Counted from the first letter of the stretch, positions 1-6,361 are shown. The stretch: 10,272 bases of DNA from DATFIX01 sp047617305 (GCA_047617305.1 JBLGCL010000096.1:1-10272); one strand, 5' to 3'. A program made the numbers and translations. The notes: generated by a model from the sequence alone, not told the origin.

Positions 1-319
1 TCGCGGCGAAGACGCTCACCAGCACGCCGTTACCCAGTGCGGCGCCGACGGCCCCGCGCAGCCGTTCGTCGGCCCAGTCGACGCGCGGTTCGACCAGCCC
101 CTGGTGCAGGCCCGAGGCCAGCCGGCCCCCGAGCGATCCGTAAACGTTGCCGCGGGTCGCGAGCAGGGCGGGCACCAGCACGAGGAGTCCGCTCACGTCC
201 CCCAGCTCGCCGCGCATCCCGCCGAGGACGACGCCGGCGAACAGCCCCCCGATCGTACTGGCCGCCAGCGCCGGAAGGCCTTCCCGGTAGGCCTCGCGCG
301 CGACCGACCCGATGCTCAT
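1..319 (-). CDS. MgtE-type magnesium/divalent cation transporter membrane domain, 5' part (runs off the left edge)
   Basis: This open frame is read on the minus strand from ATG at 319-317 and is still open at base 1, so only the first 106 residues are visible. It contains hydrophobic segments at about residues 15-33, 41-55 and from 90 onward. The stretch PALLATRGNVYGSLGGRLAS (from residue 50) is what I recognise as the signature of the SLC41/MgtE integral membrane region, which moves Mg2+ or related divalent cations across the cell membrane. There is no room for the cytoplasmic N and CBS domains of bacterial MgtE, because the protein begins directly at the membrane domain; haloarchaea often carry such half-size MgtE genes in pairs. 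A T-rich box at 344-350 fits a leaderless promoter. The gene is divergent from surE. The family call is fairly sure; the exact ion is inferred. Confidence 0.8.
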   Translation of the reverse strand, partial: MSIGSVAREAYREGLPALAASTIGGLFAGVVLGGMRGELGDVSGLLVLVPALLATRGNVYGSLGGRLASGLHQGLVEPRVDWADERLRGAVGAALGNGVLVSVFAA

Positions 320-343
320 GCGGGAACGCACATCCGGGCGCCT

Positions 344-350
344 CAAAAAC
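344..350 (-). promoter_or_regulatory. TATA-like box for the MgtE-type gene
   Basis: On the minus strand the run GTTTTTG lies 25-31 bases before the ATG at 319, the usual position for a leaderless haloarchaeal transcript, and it stands out in GC-rich surroundings. The assignment rests on position and composition only. Confidence 0.4.
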
Positions 351-422
351 CCCGGCGCCCCGGCGAGCGTTTCCCGGCGGTCCGGCACGTACCCCGCTCC
401 CGCAGCGATCGTATCCACAAGG

Positions 423-428
423 TTTACG
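423..428 (+). promoter_or_regulatory. TATA-like box for surE
   Basis: TTTACG lies 28-33 bases before the surE ATG at 456 and is the only AT-rich patch in that spacing. It supports the start at 456 rather than the longer in-frame extension back to 312, since transcription from here would give an essentially leaderless mRNA. Confidence 0.4.
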
Positions 429-455
429 CGATCCGGGCCGAACTCGACAATCCCC

Positions 456-1349
456 ATGAGTACGCCCCGGGTCCTCCTGACGAACGACGACGGCATCGAC
501 GCCCCCGGCCTCGCCGCGCTCTACGAAGAGTTGACGCGAGTCGCCGACGTGACGGTGGTCGCGCCCGCCGACGAACAGAGCGGCGTCGGCCGGACCCGGT
601 CCAAGCGTGCGGTCAGGCGCTCCCATCCCTGGGGCTACTCCCTCGCCGGAACTCCGGCCGACTGCGTCGCCTACGGCCTCCGGGGACTCGACGAGGACTT
701 CGACCTGGTCGTCTCTGGATGCAACCACGGCCCGAACGCGGGCAACTACGTGGTCGGTCGCTCGGGCACCGTCGGCGCCGGCGTCGAGGCCGGCTTCCTC
801 GGGACCCCGGCCCTCGCGGTCTCGGCTTACCACGCCGCCGACTTCTTCGTGCATCCGCCGGAGGAGTACGACTTCTCCCGTCCCTCGCGGATCGCCGCCG
901 AACTCGTCGACCGCGCACTCGACGCGGGCGTCTTCGGGGAGGTGGACCTCGTGAACCTGAACGCCCCCGTGGACGTCGAGGATCCGCCGATCCGGATCTC
1001 CCGGCCCTATCCGGACTACGACCTCGTGGTGGAACACGAGGGCGACGCCTCCGCAGCGAACACCGACGGCGGAACGACGCCGGCGTGGCTCGAGGACTCC
1101 ACTGACGGGGAGGGGGCGGGCGACGGCTCCGACCAGGACGGCGAGGTCGTCGCCCTGCACGACAGCACCTGGCCCGACGTCGTCGGGTTCACGAACCCGT
1201 TCCCGCCGACGGACGAGTACCGCGAACGGTACCCCGTCGGCTCCGACCGGCGGGCGCTGATGGAGGGTGCAGTCAGCGTCTCGCCGCTGTCCGTGACGAT
1301 GGACGCGGCCGAGAGCGAGCGACTGGCCGAACTCCTCGAGGACTGGTAA
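456..1349 (+). CDS. surE: 5'/3'-nucleotidase SurE
   Basis: SurE is a metal-dependent phosphatase that removes phosphate from nucleoside monophosphates and related substrates in the cytoplasm. This copy has 297 residues. The N-terminal LLTNDDGIDAPG gives the metal-binding D11-D12 pair; S42 in DEQSGVGRT and N90 in SGCNHGPNAG match the remaining ligands of the family (in E. coli D8, D9, S39, N92). The ATG at 456 is preferred because an upstream in-frame extension to 312 encodes sequence unlike SurE, overlaps the likely promoter, and would put residues before the normal MSTPRVLLTNDD start. A low-complexity acidic insert at about residues 203-232 separates the core from the C-terminal strands. Codons end almost always in G or C. 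The gene ends 9 bases from the convergent methyltransferase gene. Confidence 0.96.
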   Translation: MSTPRVLLTNDDGIDAPGLAALYEELTRVADVTVVAPADEQSGVGRTRSKRAVRRSHPWGYSLAGTPADCVAYGLRGLDEDFDLVVSGCNHGPNAGNYVVGRSGTVGAGVEAGFLGTPALAVSAYHAADFFVHPPEEYDFSRPSRIAAELVDRALDAGVFGEVDLVNLNAPVDVEDPPIRISRPYPDYDLVVEHEGDASAANTDGGTTPAWLEDSTDGEGAGDGSDQDGEVVALHDSTWPDVVGFTNPFPPTDEYRERYPVGSDRRALMEGAVSVSPLSVTMDAAESERLAELLEDW

Positions 1350-1358
1350 CGCGAGCGT

Positions 1359-2165
1359 TCACTTCGCTAGCACGGCCTTGTAGTAAACGCCCCGCGGCAC
1401 CACCCGCTCGACGGTCCAGGGCGTTCCGGCCGCCGCGTCGCGCAGTCGGAACGGGTCGAGCAGGAGGAAGTGGAGGGTGGGGCCGACGAGTCGGCGGGTT
1501 TCGTCTTCGTCCGTTCCCTCTCGCTCGTACTCGAAGTGGAAGCTCCGGTGAGCCACGCCGTCCCGGGGATCCGGCCGGTATCCGAAGAACTCGGCATCGA
1601 GCTCGCTGGCGGCGTACCCGTCGACCTGGGCGACGCCGCCCTTCTCGACGACGCCCGCGAGGTCGGTCAGCGTCTGCCGAACCCCGGCCATCGATCCCGC
1701 GAGGCCCAGGTGGGTCCCGTTGACGAGGACGCTCCCGTACTCGCGGTCGACGTCGAGCGCGAAGAGGTCGCCCTCCCGGACCGCGACGTCACCCGGTTCG
1801 ACGCCGTCCTCGGCCGCTGGACCCGACACGGGGGTGTCGGCCAATCGTTCCTCCGCCGTCCTGACGGCGCCCGGGCTGACGTCGAGGCCGAGCGCGTCGA
1901 CGCCGTGGTCGCGGAACCACAGGAGGTGCTGGCCCGCGCCGCAGCCGACGTCCAGCACTGGCCCCGGAAGGCGTCGGAGACGGTCGATCGTGTCCTCGGC
2001 CCAGTCCTCCCTCGGCGTGAAGTAGTTCTCCTCGATGGCGCCGTCCCGCGTCCGGTCACCGTCGACGTACCGGACCTCGCCACGGAGCCCGCCGCGCTGG
2101 AAGTCGAGCATCGCCCGGCCGAGGGGATCGTCGCCGTCGGGGAGCGCGTTCAGGGTATGTGACAT
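1359..2165 (-). CDS. class I SAM-dependent methyltransferase, substrate unknown
   Basis: The 268-residue product carries a Rossmann-type methyltransferase core. Motif I is LDVGCGAGQH at residues 71-80, the SAM-binding glycine loop. The acidic strand-end of motif II is in ALGLDVSPGA (91-100), and a later acidic segment, AVREGDLFALDV, fits the adenine-contacting motif. There is no signal peptide or membrane segment, so it is cytoplasmic. Residues 1-60 form an acidic cap that may shape substrate choice. Nothing in the sequence identifies the methyl acceptor. The start at 2165 is chosen because homology-like sequence begins soon after and a T-rich box lies 26-35 bases upstream; the open frame continues far further but with shadow-like sequence. 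The start codon lies inside a 22-bp dyad (2158-2179), suggesting tight transcriptional control. It converges on surE. Confidence 0.85.
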   Translation of the reverse strand: MSHTLNALPDGDDPLGRAMLDFQRGGLRGEVRYVDGDRTRDGAIEENYFTPREDWAEDTIDRLRRLPGPVLDVGCGAGQHLLWFRDHGVDALGLDVSPGAVRTAEERLADTPVSGPAAEDGVEPGDVAVREGDLFALDVDREYGSVLVNGTHLGLAGSMAGVRQTLTDLAGVVEKGGVAQVDGYAASELDAEFFGYRPDPRDGVAHRSFHFEYEREGTDEDETRRLVGPTLHFLLLDPFRLRDAAAGTPWTVERVVPRGVYYKAVLAK

Positions 2166-2179
2166 ACTGGTATGGCACA
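2158..2179. promoter_or_regulatory. 22-bp dyad, candidate operator over the methyltransferase start
   Basis: The arms TGTGACATAC and GTATGGCACA are separated by the two bases TG and are inverted copies with one mismatch in ten. The dyad covers positions -14 to +8 relative to the methyltransferase ATG at 2165, directly downstream of the T-rich box at 2191-2200, so a protein bound here would block transcription start. The dyad is seen directly; the operator role is inferred, and the regulator is unknown. Confidence 0.5.
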
Positions 2180-2190
2180 CACTCGGAAGT

Positions 2191-2200
2191 GAAAAAACTA
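2191..2200 (-). promoter_or_regulatory. TATA-like box for the methyltransferase gene
   Basis: The minus-strand run TAGTTTTTTC lies 26-35 bases before the ATG at 2165, as expected for a leaderless haloarchaeal transcript. It sits in a short AT-rich patch shared with the divergent small membrane protein gene. Confidence 0.45.
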
Positions 2201-2270
2201 TGATGAATTGTGGTACCAGTTCACAACGCCCGGTGCCGGAGATGGATAGCCACTTGTGAATCCGGGTTCC

Positions 2271-2474
2271 ATGTCGCACCGACGGATGCTCCCCAACTCG
2301 AAACTCCTGGTCCGGGTCGGCGCCGTCGTCGTCGGACTCGTGATCGCCGTCTTCGGCGTCCAGCGTGGAAAGATCGGCGAGACGGTCATCGGGCTCGGCG
2401 TCCTCGGCCTGGGGCTCGCCGAACTCTGGCGCCACCGGGACGAGATCGTCCCGGGGTCGCCCGACGAGACCTGA
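2271..2474 (+). CDS. small two-helix membrane protein of unknown function
   Basis: I do not recognise a named family. From ATG 2271 the product has 67 residues with two hydrophobic helices, about residues 14-30 (VRVGAVVVGLVIAVFGV) and 36-53 (GETVIGLGVLGLGLAELW), joined by a short basic turn (QRGKI). The C-terminus is charged. A longer start at GTG 2256 and a shorter one at ATG 2286 are both in frame; no clear TATA box or ribosome binding site decides between them. Codons are G/C-ending and the frame stays open through the hydrophobic segments, which supports real coding. It is divergent from the methyltransferase (105 bases between starts) and ends 74 bases before the convergent srp54 stop. 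The gap to srp54 holds nothing I can name. Confidence 0.65.
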   Translation: MSHRRMLPNSKLLVRVGAVVVGLVIAVFGVQRGKIGETVIGLGVLGLGLAELWRHRDEIVPGSPDET

Positions 2475-2548
2475 CCGTTCGCGTGCGGTCGGACGTGCGA
2501 AGAACGCGCCGTCCACGATGACGCCGATCGAGAAGCGGATCGACCCGT

Positions 2549-3940
2549 TCAGTCGCCGAAGGGGAAGCCGTCGCCACCGCCGCCCGGCGGTCCGCCGCCC
2601 TGTTGCATCTGTTTCATCATGCGCTCCATGTCGCCGCCCATGCCGCCCTGGAACTGCTTGAGCGTCTGGGCCATCATCTTGTGCTGCTGGAGGAGTTCGC
2701 GGACGGTCTCCGCGTCGGAGCCCGACCCCTTCGCGATCCGGCGGACCTGGCTCGCGCCGATCGAGCGGGGGTTCTCCAGTTCGTCCTCGGTCATCGAGTC
2801 CATGATGACCTCGAACGTGCGCATCCGGTCCTGGGTGACGTCCATCGCGTCGTCGGGGAGTTCGTCCATCATGCCGCCCCCGAGGCCGGGGATCATGTCC
2901 ATCACCTGGTCGAGGGGCCCCATCTTGTTCATCGCGTTCATCTGCTTGCGCAGGTCCTTCAGCGTGAACTGGCCCTGGAGCATGTCCTCGGGCTCCCACT
3001 CCTCGTCCTCCTCCTCCGTCTCCTGCATCGCGCGCTCGACCCGCTCGGTGAGCTGTTTCAGGTCGCCCATCCCGAGCAGGCGCGAGATGAACCCCGACGG
3101 CTCGAAGCGCTCGACGTCCTTCACCGTCTCGCCGGTCCCGAGGAACGCGATCGACGACTCGGTCTCGTTGACGGCCGTCAGGGCGCCCCCACCCTTCGCC
3201 GTCCCGTCGAGCTTCGTGATCACGACGCCGTCGATCCCGATGGCCTCCTCGAAGCGCTGGGCCTGGTCCTTCGCCCCCTGGCCGATGGCCGCGTCCAGCA
3301 CCAGCAGCGAGCGATCGGGCGCCACCACGTCCTCGATGTCCTCGATCTCGTCGATCAGGTCCTCCTCGAGGGCGTGGCGGCCGGCCGTGTCGACGATGTG
3401 GACGTCCACGTCCTCGGTCGCCTCGAACCCGTCGCGGGCGATCTGGACGGGGTCGTCAGCCTCCGGGTCGCCGTAGAACTCGACCTCGGCCCGCTCGGCC
3501 ATCTGCTTGGCCTGGTCGTAGGCGCCGGGCCGGAAGGTGTCGGTCTGGATGACGGCCGACCGCAGCCCTTTCTTCGAGAACCACCACGCCATCTTCGCCG
3601 CGGTCGTCGTCTTCCCCGACCCCTGGAGCCCGGCGAGCAGGATGGTCTGTTCCTCCAGGGGGATCTCGGTCGAGTCGCCCACGAGGTCGACCAGTTCCTC
3701 GTAAACGATCCGGAGCACGTGTTCGCGGGCCGTCGTCCCGCCCGGCGGCTCTTCCTCCAGCGCGCGTTCCTTGATGTTGTCCGACAGCTCCATCACGAGG
3801 TTCGTGTCGACGTCGGCCTGCAGGAGCGAGCGCTGGATCTCCTTGACGACCTCGTCGACGTCCTCCTCGCTGATCCGGGACTTCCCGCGAAGTTTGTCGA
3901 GGGTGCTCCGCAGGGAACTGCCCAGGTCGTCGAGTACCAT
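2549..3940 (-). CDS. srp54: signal recognition particle GTPase SRP54
   Basis: SRP54 binds signal sequences emerging from the ribosome and, with its GTPase domain, docks to FtsY at the membrane. The 463-residue protein shows the N domain (about 1-95), the G domain with P-loop GLQGSGKT at 104-111, DTFRPGA at 134-140, DTAGRH at 184-189 and TKLD at 242-245, and a methionine-rich M domain from about 300 on that binds SRP RNA and signal peptides. The tail is GGG/PPGGGG and acidic. The ATG at 3940 starts the expected MVLDDLG; in-frame codons further upstream pass through the promoter and give unrelated sequence. A strong TATA box at 3966-3973 indicates leaderless transcription separate from ftsY, which lies 564 bases upstream on the same strand. 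Confidence 0.98.
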   Translation of the reverse strand: MVLDDLGSSLRSTLDKLRGKSRISEEDVDEVVKEIQRSLLQADVDTNLVMELSDNIKERALEEEPPGGTTAREHVLRIVYEELVDLVGDSTEIPLEEQTILLAGLQGSGKTTTAAKMAWWFSKKGLRSAVIQTDTFRPGAYDQAKQMAERAEVEFYGDPEADDPVQIARDGFEATEDVDVHIVDTAGRHALEEDLIDEIEDIEDVVAPDRSLLVLDAAIGQGAKDQAQRFEEAIGIDGVVITKLDGTAKGGGALTAVNETESSIAFLGTGETVKDVERFEPSGFISRLLGMGDLKQLTERVERAMQETEEEDEEWEPEDMLQGQFTLKDLRKQMNAMNKMGPLDQVMDMIPGLGGGMMDELPDDAMDVTQDRMRTFEVIMDSMTEDELENPRSIGASQVRRIAKGSGSDAETVRELLQQHKMMAQTLKQFQGGMGGDMERMMKQMQQGGGPPGGGGDGFPFGD

Positions 3941-3965
3941 TTGACGACGGGTAGGCGGCGGCCGC

Positions 3966-3973
3966 GTTAAAGC
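3966..3973 (-). promoter_or_regulatory. TATA box for srp54
   Basis: The minus strand reads GCTTTAAC with TTTAA 27-31 bases before the ATG at 3940, preceded by a purine-rich GAGAAAAAG stretch that fits a TFB-recognition element. It is one of the clearest promoters in the window and indicates a leaderless mRNA, so srp54 need not depend on read-through from the ftsY operon. Confidence 0.7.
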
Positions 3974-4066
3974 CTTTTTCTCGGCGTTCGGCGGAAAATC
4001 CGGGCGCGGTCCGGAGGGCGACACCGGACAACCGGGCGATTCTGGAAGACCGGGCGTGGGTCGAGA

Positions 4067-4102
4067 GCGGACGACCGCTTCCCCCGGAGCGGTCGGGTCC
4101 GC
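4067..4102. repeat. long GC-rich stem-loop
   Basis: GCGGACGACCGC (4067-4078) pairs with GCGGTC (4089-4094) and GTCCGC (4097-4102), giving twelve base pairs interrupted only by a two-base GG bulge; the loop can add about three more pairs (TCC with GGA). It lies between the ftsY stop and the srp54 promoter and would form in RNA from either strand. No long T-run follows directly, so it is not a simple terminator. Confidence 0.55.
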
Positions 4103-4303
4103 GGTGGCCGTGTCGGCAGGTCAGTCGTGTCGACGCGGTGGCGGATCGCGTCCGGGTGGATCCCGGGCCTCCCCCCTCCATGGCACGGGCGGCGATCACC
4201 TTGCGGCTGCGTCCGGACGGCGATTCCTGGCTGGCGTCGACGCCCGGAACGAAGGATCGATGCCGTAAAAACGTTCCATCTAGACAGTTAGCGGTGTACA
4301 GCC

Positions 4304-4349
4304 CCGTTCCGAGGGAACGGTTACCTCCGTTCCGATCGCTCCGTTCTCG
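4304..4349. repeat. inverted pair and tandem copies of CCGTTCC
   Basis: CCGTTCC at 4304-4310 and GGAACGG at 4314-4320 form a perfect seven-base inverted pair around GAG. CCGTTCCGA starting at 4304 is repeated at 4327, and a weaker form CCGTTCTCG lies at 4341. The spacing of about 23 and 14 bases suggests a set of binding sites or folded RNA rather than coding sequence. Confidence 0.4.
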
Positions 4350-4504
4350 CCGGACCGCCGGGGTAACGAGCGGTTCTCGGTGGGTCCGGTCCACGAGCTA
4401 TTCGTCCGAAAGTATCGATCCGTATCGCCGAGTGGCGGGCCACGGTTCGACGACCGTCGCGCGTCGCCCTGCCGGACTGGATACGCCGGCACCGGGCCGG
4501 TCGG

Positions 4505-5641
4505 TCAGTCGCCGAGGAGCCGGTCCACCATCTCCTCGGGGTCGAACCGCTCCAGGTCGTCGTAGCCCTGCCCGACGCCGAGGAAGAGGATGGGCTTGCC
4601 CGTCACGTGGGCGATGGAGATGGCGGCTCCACCCTGGGCGTCGGCGTCGGCCTTGCTCAGGATGGTGCCGTCGATCGCCGCGGCCTCGTCGAACTCCCTG
4701 GCGCGGTTGACCGCGTCCTGTCCGGCGACCGCCTCGTCGACGAAGAGCGTCATGTCGGGATCGACCACGCGATCGATCTTCTCCAGCTGGGCCATCAGGT
4801 CCTGATCGGTGTGCAGGCGCCCGGCCGTGTCCCCGAGGACCACGTCCACGTCGTTGGCCTCGGCGTACTCCACGGCGTCGTAGAGGACCGCCGCGGGATC
4901 GCCGCCCTGCTCGTGGGAGATGAGCTTGATCCCGAGCGCGTCGGCGTGGCCCTCGATCTGCTCGTTCGCCCCGGCCCGGTAGGTGTCGCCGTTGGCCATG
5001 ACGGCGGAGAGGCCGCGTTGCTCGAAGTACCGGACCAGCTTCGCGATCGTCGTGGTCTTGCCGACGCCGTTGACGCCAGTAAAGACGATGACGATCGGCT
5101 TCTCGGCCTCCCTGATCCGTCCCTCGAAGTCGAACTGGCCGACGCTGATGACCTCCAGCAGCGCCTCGCGGAGCGCGTCCTCGACGATCGACCCCGTGGA
5201 CTCGGTGAACTTCCGGGTCTCGCCGACGAGGTTCTCCTCGATGGTGTCGAGGATCTCCTCGGCGACGGTCATCTCGACGTCGCTCTCGAGCAGGGCCATC
5301 TCGAGGTTCCAGAGCGGCTCCTCGAGGTCCTCCTCCTCGATGACGAACCGGCCCTTGGCGAAGGACTTGGCCTTGCGGCCGAAGCCCGTGCTCCCGTTTT
5401 CGGCCACCGGCTCGTCCGCCTCTGCGCCGGTCGCGCCCTCGTCGGTCGAGGCGTCGTTCGCGACCCCGGCGCTCGCGGTCCCGTCGCTGGGCGCGTCGGC
5501 CGCCCCGGGTTCGCGTTCGCCGGCGCCTGCGACCGCTTCGGCGTCTTCGACCTCGTCGGCGGCCTCGGCGGCCTTCTCCTCGGCGGTCTCCTCGACCTCG
5601 TCCCGGAAGCTTCCGAGCTTCTCTTTCAGTCCGTCGAACAT
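4505..5641 (-). CDS. ftsY: signal recognition particle receptor FtsY
   Basis: FtsY is the membrane-associated GTPase that receives SRP-bound ribosomes and hands them to the Sec translocon. The 378-residue protein begins with an acidic, alanine-rich region (about residues 1-90) with no membrane helix, then the NG core: P-loop GVNGVGKT at 189-196, DTYRAGANEQ at 219-228, DTAGR at 271-275, SKAD at 329-332 and GQGYDDL near the end. The G4 motif reads SKAD where most SRP GTPases have TKxD; this is a mild change expected to keep guanine specificity. The long acidic N-terminus is usual for haloarchaeal FtsY and likely contacts lipid or translocon. The start is 3 bases after the pfdA stop, so the two are almost certainly cotranscribed. 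Confidence 0.97.
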   Translation of the reverse strand: MFDGLKEKLGSFRDEVEETAEEKAAEAADEVEDAEAVAGAGEREPGAADAPSDGTASAGVANDASTDEGATGAEADEPVAENGSTGFGRKAKSFAKGRFVIEEEDLEEPLWNLEMALLESDVEMTVAEEILDTIEENLVGETRKFTESTGSIVEDALREALLEVISVGQFDFEGRIREAEKPIVIVFTGVNGVGKTTTIAKLVRYFEQRGLSAVMANGDTYRAGANEQIEGHADALGIKLISHEQGGDPAAVLYDAVEYAEANDVDVVLGDTAGRLHTDQDLMAQLEKIDRVVDPDMTLFVDEAVAGQDAVNRAREFDEAAAIDGTILSKADADAQGGAAISIAHVTGKPILFLGVGQGYDDLERFDPEEMVDRLLGD

Positions 5642-5644
5642 CGC

Positions 5645-6115
5645 CTACTCGTCGCCGCCCTCGTCGCCCGGCTCCTGCCCCTGCGTAGCCTGCTGCTGGA
5701 GTTGCTGTTGCATGGCCTGCTGCTGGAGCTGCTGGGCCTTCGACTCGAGCTGGTCCGCCTCGGACTCGAGATCGTCGATGTCGTCCGTGACCTCCTCGAT
5801 GCGGTCGTCGAGGGTGTCCTTCTTGTTCTCGAGCGTGCTCACGGCGCTCTCCTCGGTCTTCTCGGCCGCGTAGTCGCCGCCGAGCGTGACGATGACCTCG
5901 TCCATGTCCTGGACCTCCGCGCGGACGTGCGCCCCGCCGCCCACGGGTACCTGGATGATCTCGCCCGACTCGATGGCCTCGAGCGCCGCGATCGCTTCGT
6001 CGACGTCCGACTTCTCCTCTCGGAGGGCATCGGCCTCGCCCTCGAGATGCTCGATCTGCTCGCGGAGTTCCTGCAGCTGCTCGGAGAGCTGCTGCAGTTC
6101 CTGCTGGGCGCTCAT
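5645..6115 (-). CDS. pfdA: prefoldin subunit alpha
   Basis: Prefoldin alpha forms, with beta subunits, a jellyfish-shaped hexamer that holds unfolded proteins for the thermosome. The 156-residue protein has an N-terminal coiled coil (about residues 2-45), a beta-hairpin part with ESGEIIQVPVGGGAHVRAEV and VIVTLGGDYAAEKT, and a C-terminal coiled coil (about 85-140). This order is the alpha-type signature. The C-terminus is unusually glutamine-rich (QLQQQAMQQQLQQQ) followed by an acidic GDEGGDE tail. The ATG at 6115 overlaps the stop of rpl18a as ATGA, which points to translational coupling; an in-frame extension upstream only reads the rpl18a gene in another frame. ftsY follows after 3 bases. 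Confidence 0.95.
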   Translation of the reverse strand: MSAQQELQQLSEQLQELREQIEHLEGEADALREEKSDVDEAIAALEAIESGEIIQVPVGGGAHVRAEVQDMDEVIVTLGGDYAAEKTEESAVSTLENKKDTLDDRIEEVTDDIDDLESEADQLESKAQQLQQQAMQQQLQQQATQGQEPGDEGGDE

Positions 6116-6285
6116 GCTTGGACCTCCTCGATCTCGACCTGCGCGCGCTTGAGGTTGTGCTGGCTCCCGAACCGGGAGTACGTCCGGTCCCGGGCGACGT
6201 CCTCGTTCTCGGCGTCGATGACCTTCTCGAACGACCGCCAGCCTTCGCGGGCCCTGAACTGCCCGCGCACAGTAAACTGACTCAT
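6112..6285 (-). CDS. rpl18a: 50S ribosomal protein L18Ae (LX, eL20 family)
   Basis: This short 57-residue gene encodes the archaeal LX/L18a protein of the large ribosomal subunit. It starts MSQFTVRGQFRAREGWRSFE and contains the family's ENEDVARDRTYSRFGSQH segment, followed by a basic NLKRAQVEIEEV strand that lies on rRNA. Its stop codon TGA shares bases with the pfdA start (ATGA, 6112-6115). A small AT-containing patch (6310-6320) lies 25-35 bases before the start and may be a weak promoter, but the gene may also be read from tif6 upstream, 90 bases away, where a GC-rich hairpin lies (6331-6361). Haloarchaeal copies are of this size, so it is complete. Confidence 0.95.
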   Translation of the reverse strand: MSQFTVRGQFRAREGWRSFEKVIDAENEDVARDRTYSRFGSQHNLKRAQVEIEEVQA

Positions 6286-6330
6286 GGCTATCGCTCGGGT
6301 GGCAAGCCGGAAGAATCTTCTCGTTCGATG

Positions 6331-6361
6331 CGCGGGCGGGGCGAGGCGCCTCCCGCCCGCG
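6331..6361. repeat. perfect 10-bp inverted repeat between tif6 and rpl18a
   Basis: CGCGGGCGGG (6331-6340) and CCCGCCCGCG (6352-6361) are exact inverted copies around an 11-base loop. The stem is entirely G/C. It lies in the only gap of notable size (90 bases) within the operon. On the transcribed strand it is followed by mixed sequence without a T-run, so RNA processing or pausing is as likely as termination. Confidence 0.6.

Larger units (their letters stand above)
3975..4504. other. long stretch between ftsY and srp54 without a convincing gene
   Basis: The open frames here are short or shadow-like, with arginine/serine-rich translations typical of GC-rich noncoding DNA, and none has a good start signal or recognisable product. 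The stretch holds a long stem-loop (4067-4102) and a group of short CCGTTCC-type repeats with one perfect inverted pair (4304-4349). A minus-strand TTTTT at 4266-4270, about 235 bases after the ftsY stop, could mark transcript ends. It may carry the 3' untranslated region of the ftsY operon or an RNA gene. I looked for an SRP RNA GGAA-tetraloop hairpin, tRNA arms and RNase P RNA motifs and did not find them. Confidence 0.6.

Noticed and set aside
312..455. Longer N-terminus for SurE starting at ATG 312
   Set aside because: It adds 48 residues of shadow-like sequence before the canonical SurE start, covers the divergent promoter region and overlaps the start of the MgtE-type gene.
30..1160. 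Long minus-strand open frame of 376 codons opposite surE and its upstream region
   Set aside because: It is antisense to surE, whose motifs are unmistakable, and its translation is R/G/V/D-rich with no family pattern, typical for GC-rich codon shadows.
2603..3970. Plus-strand open frame of 455 codons opposite srp54
   Set aside because: It mirrors SRP54 codons on the other strand; H/L/V/D-rich translation without domains.
4443..4458. T-arm-like hairpin (ACGGT TCGACG ACCGT)
   Set aside because: The loop has six bases instead of seven, and no acceptor, D or anticodon arm surrounds it, so it is not a tRNA.
4455..4505. SRP RNA-like string on the minus strand (CAGTCCGGCAGGGCGACG)
   Set aside because: It faintly resembles the domain IV hairpin, and the place between two SRP genes is tempting, but the GGAA-type tetraloop and the conserved internal loop are missing.
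4138..4710. Plus-strand open frame beginning in the ftsY-srp54 gap
   Set aside because: It runs into ftsY antisense, is R/P/S-rich, and has no start signal; the gap portion alone shows no recognisable protein.
4607..6280. Plus-strand open frame of 557 codons opposite ftsY and pfdA
   Set aside because: It runs antisense across three recognised genes and consists of L/D/V/G-rich shadow sequence.
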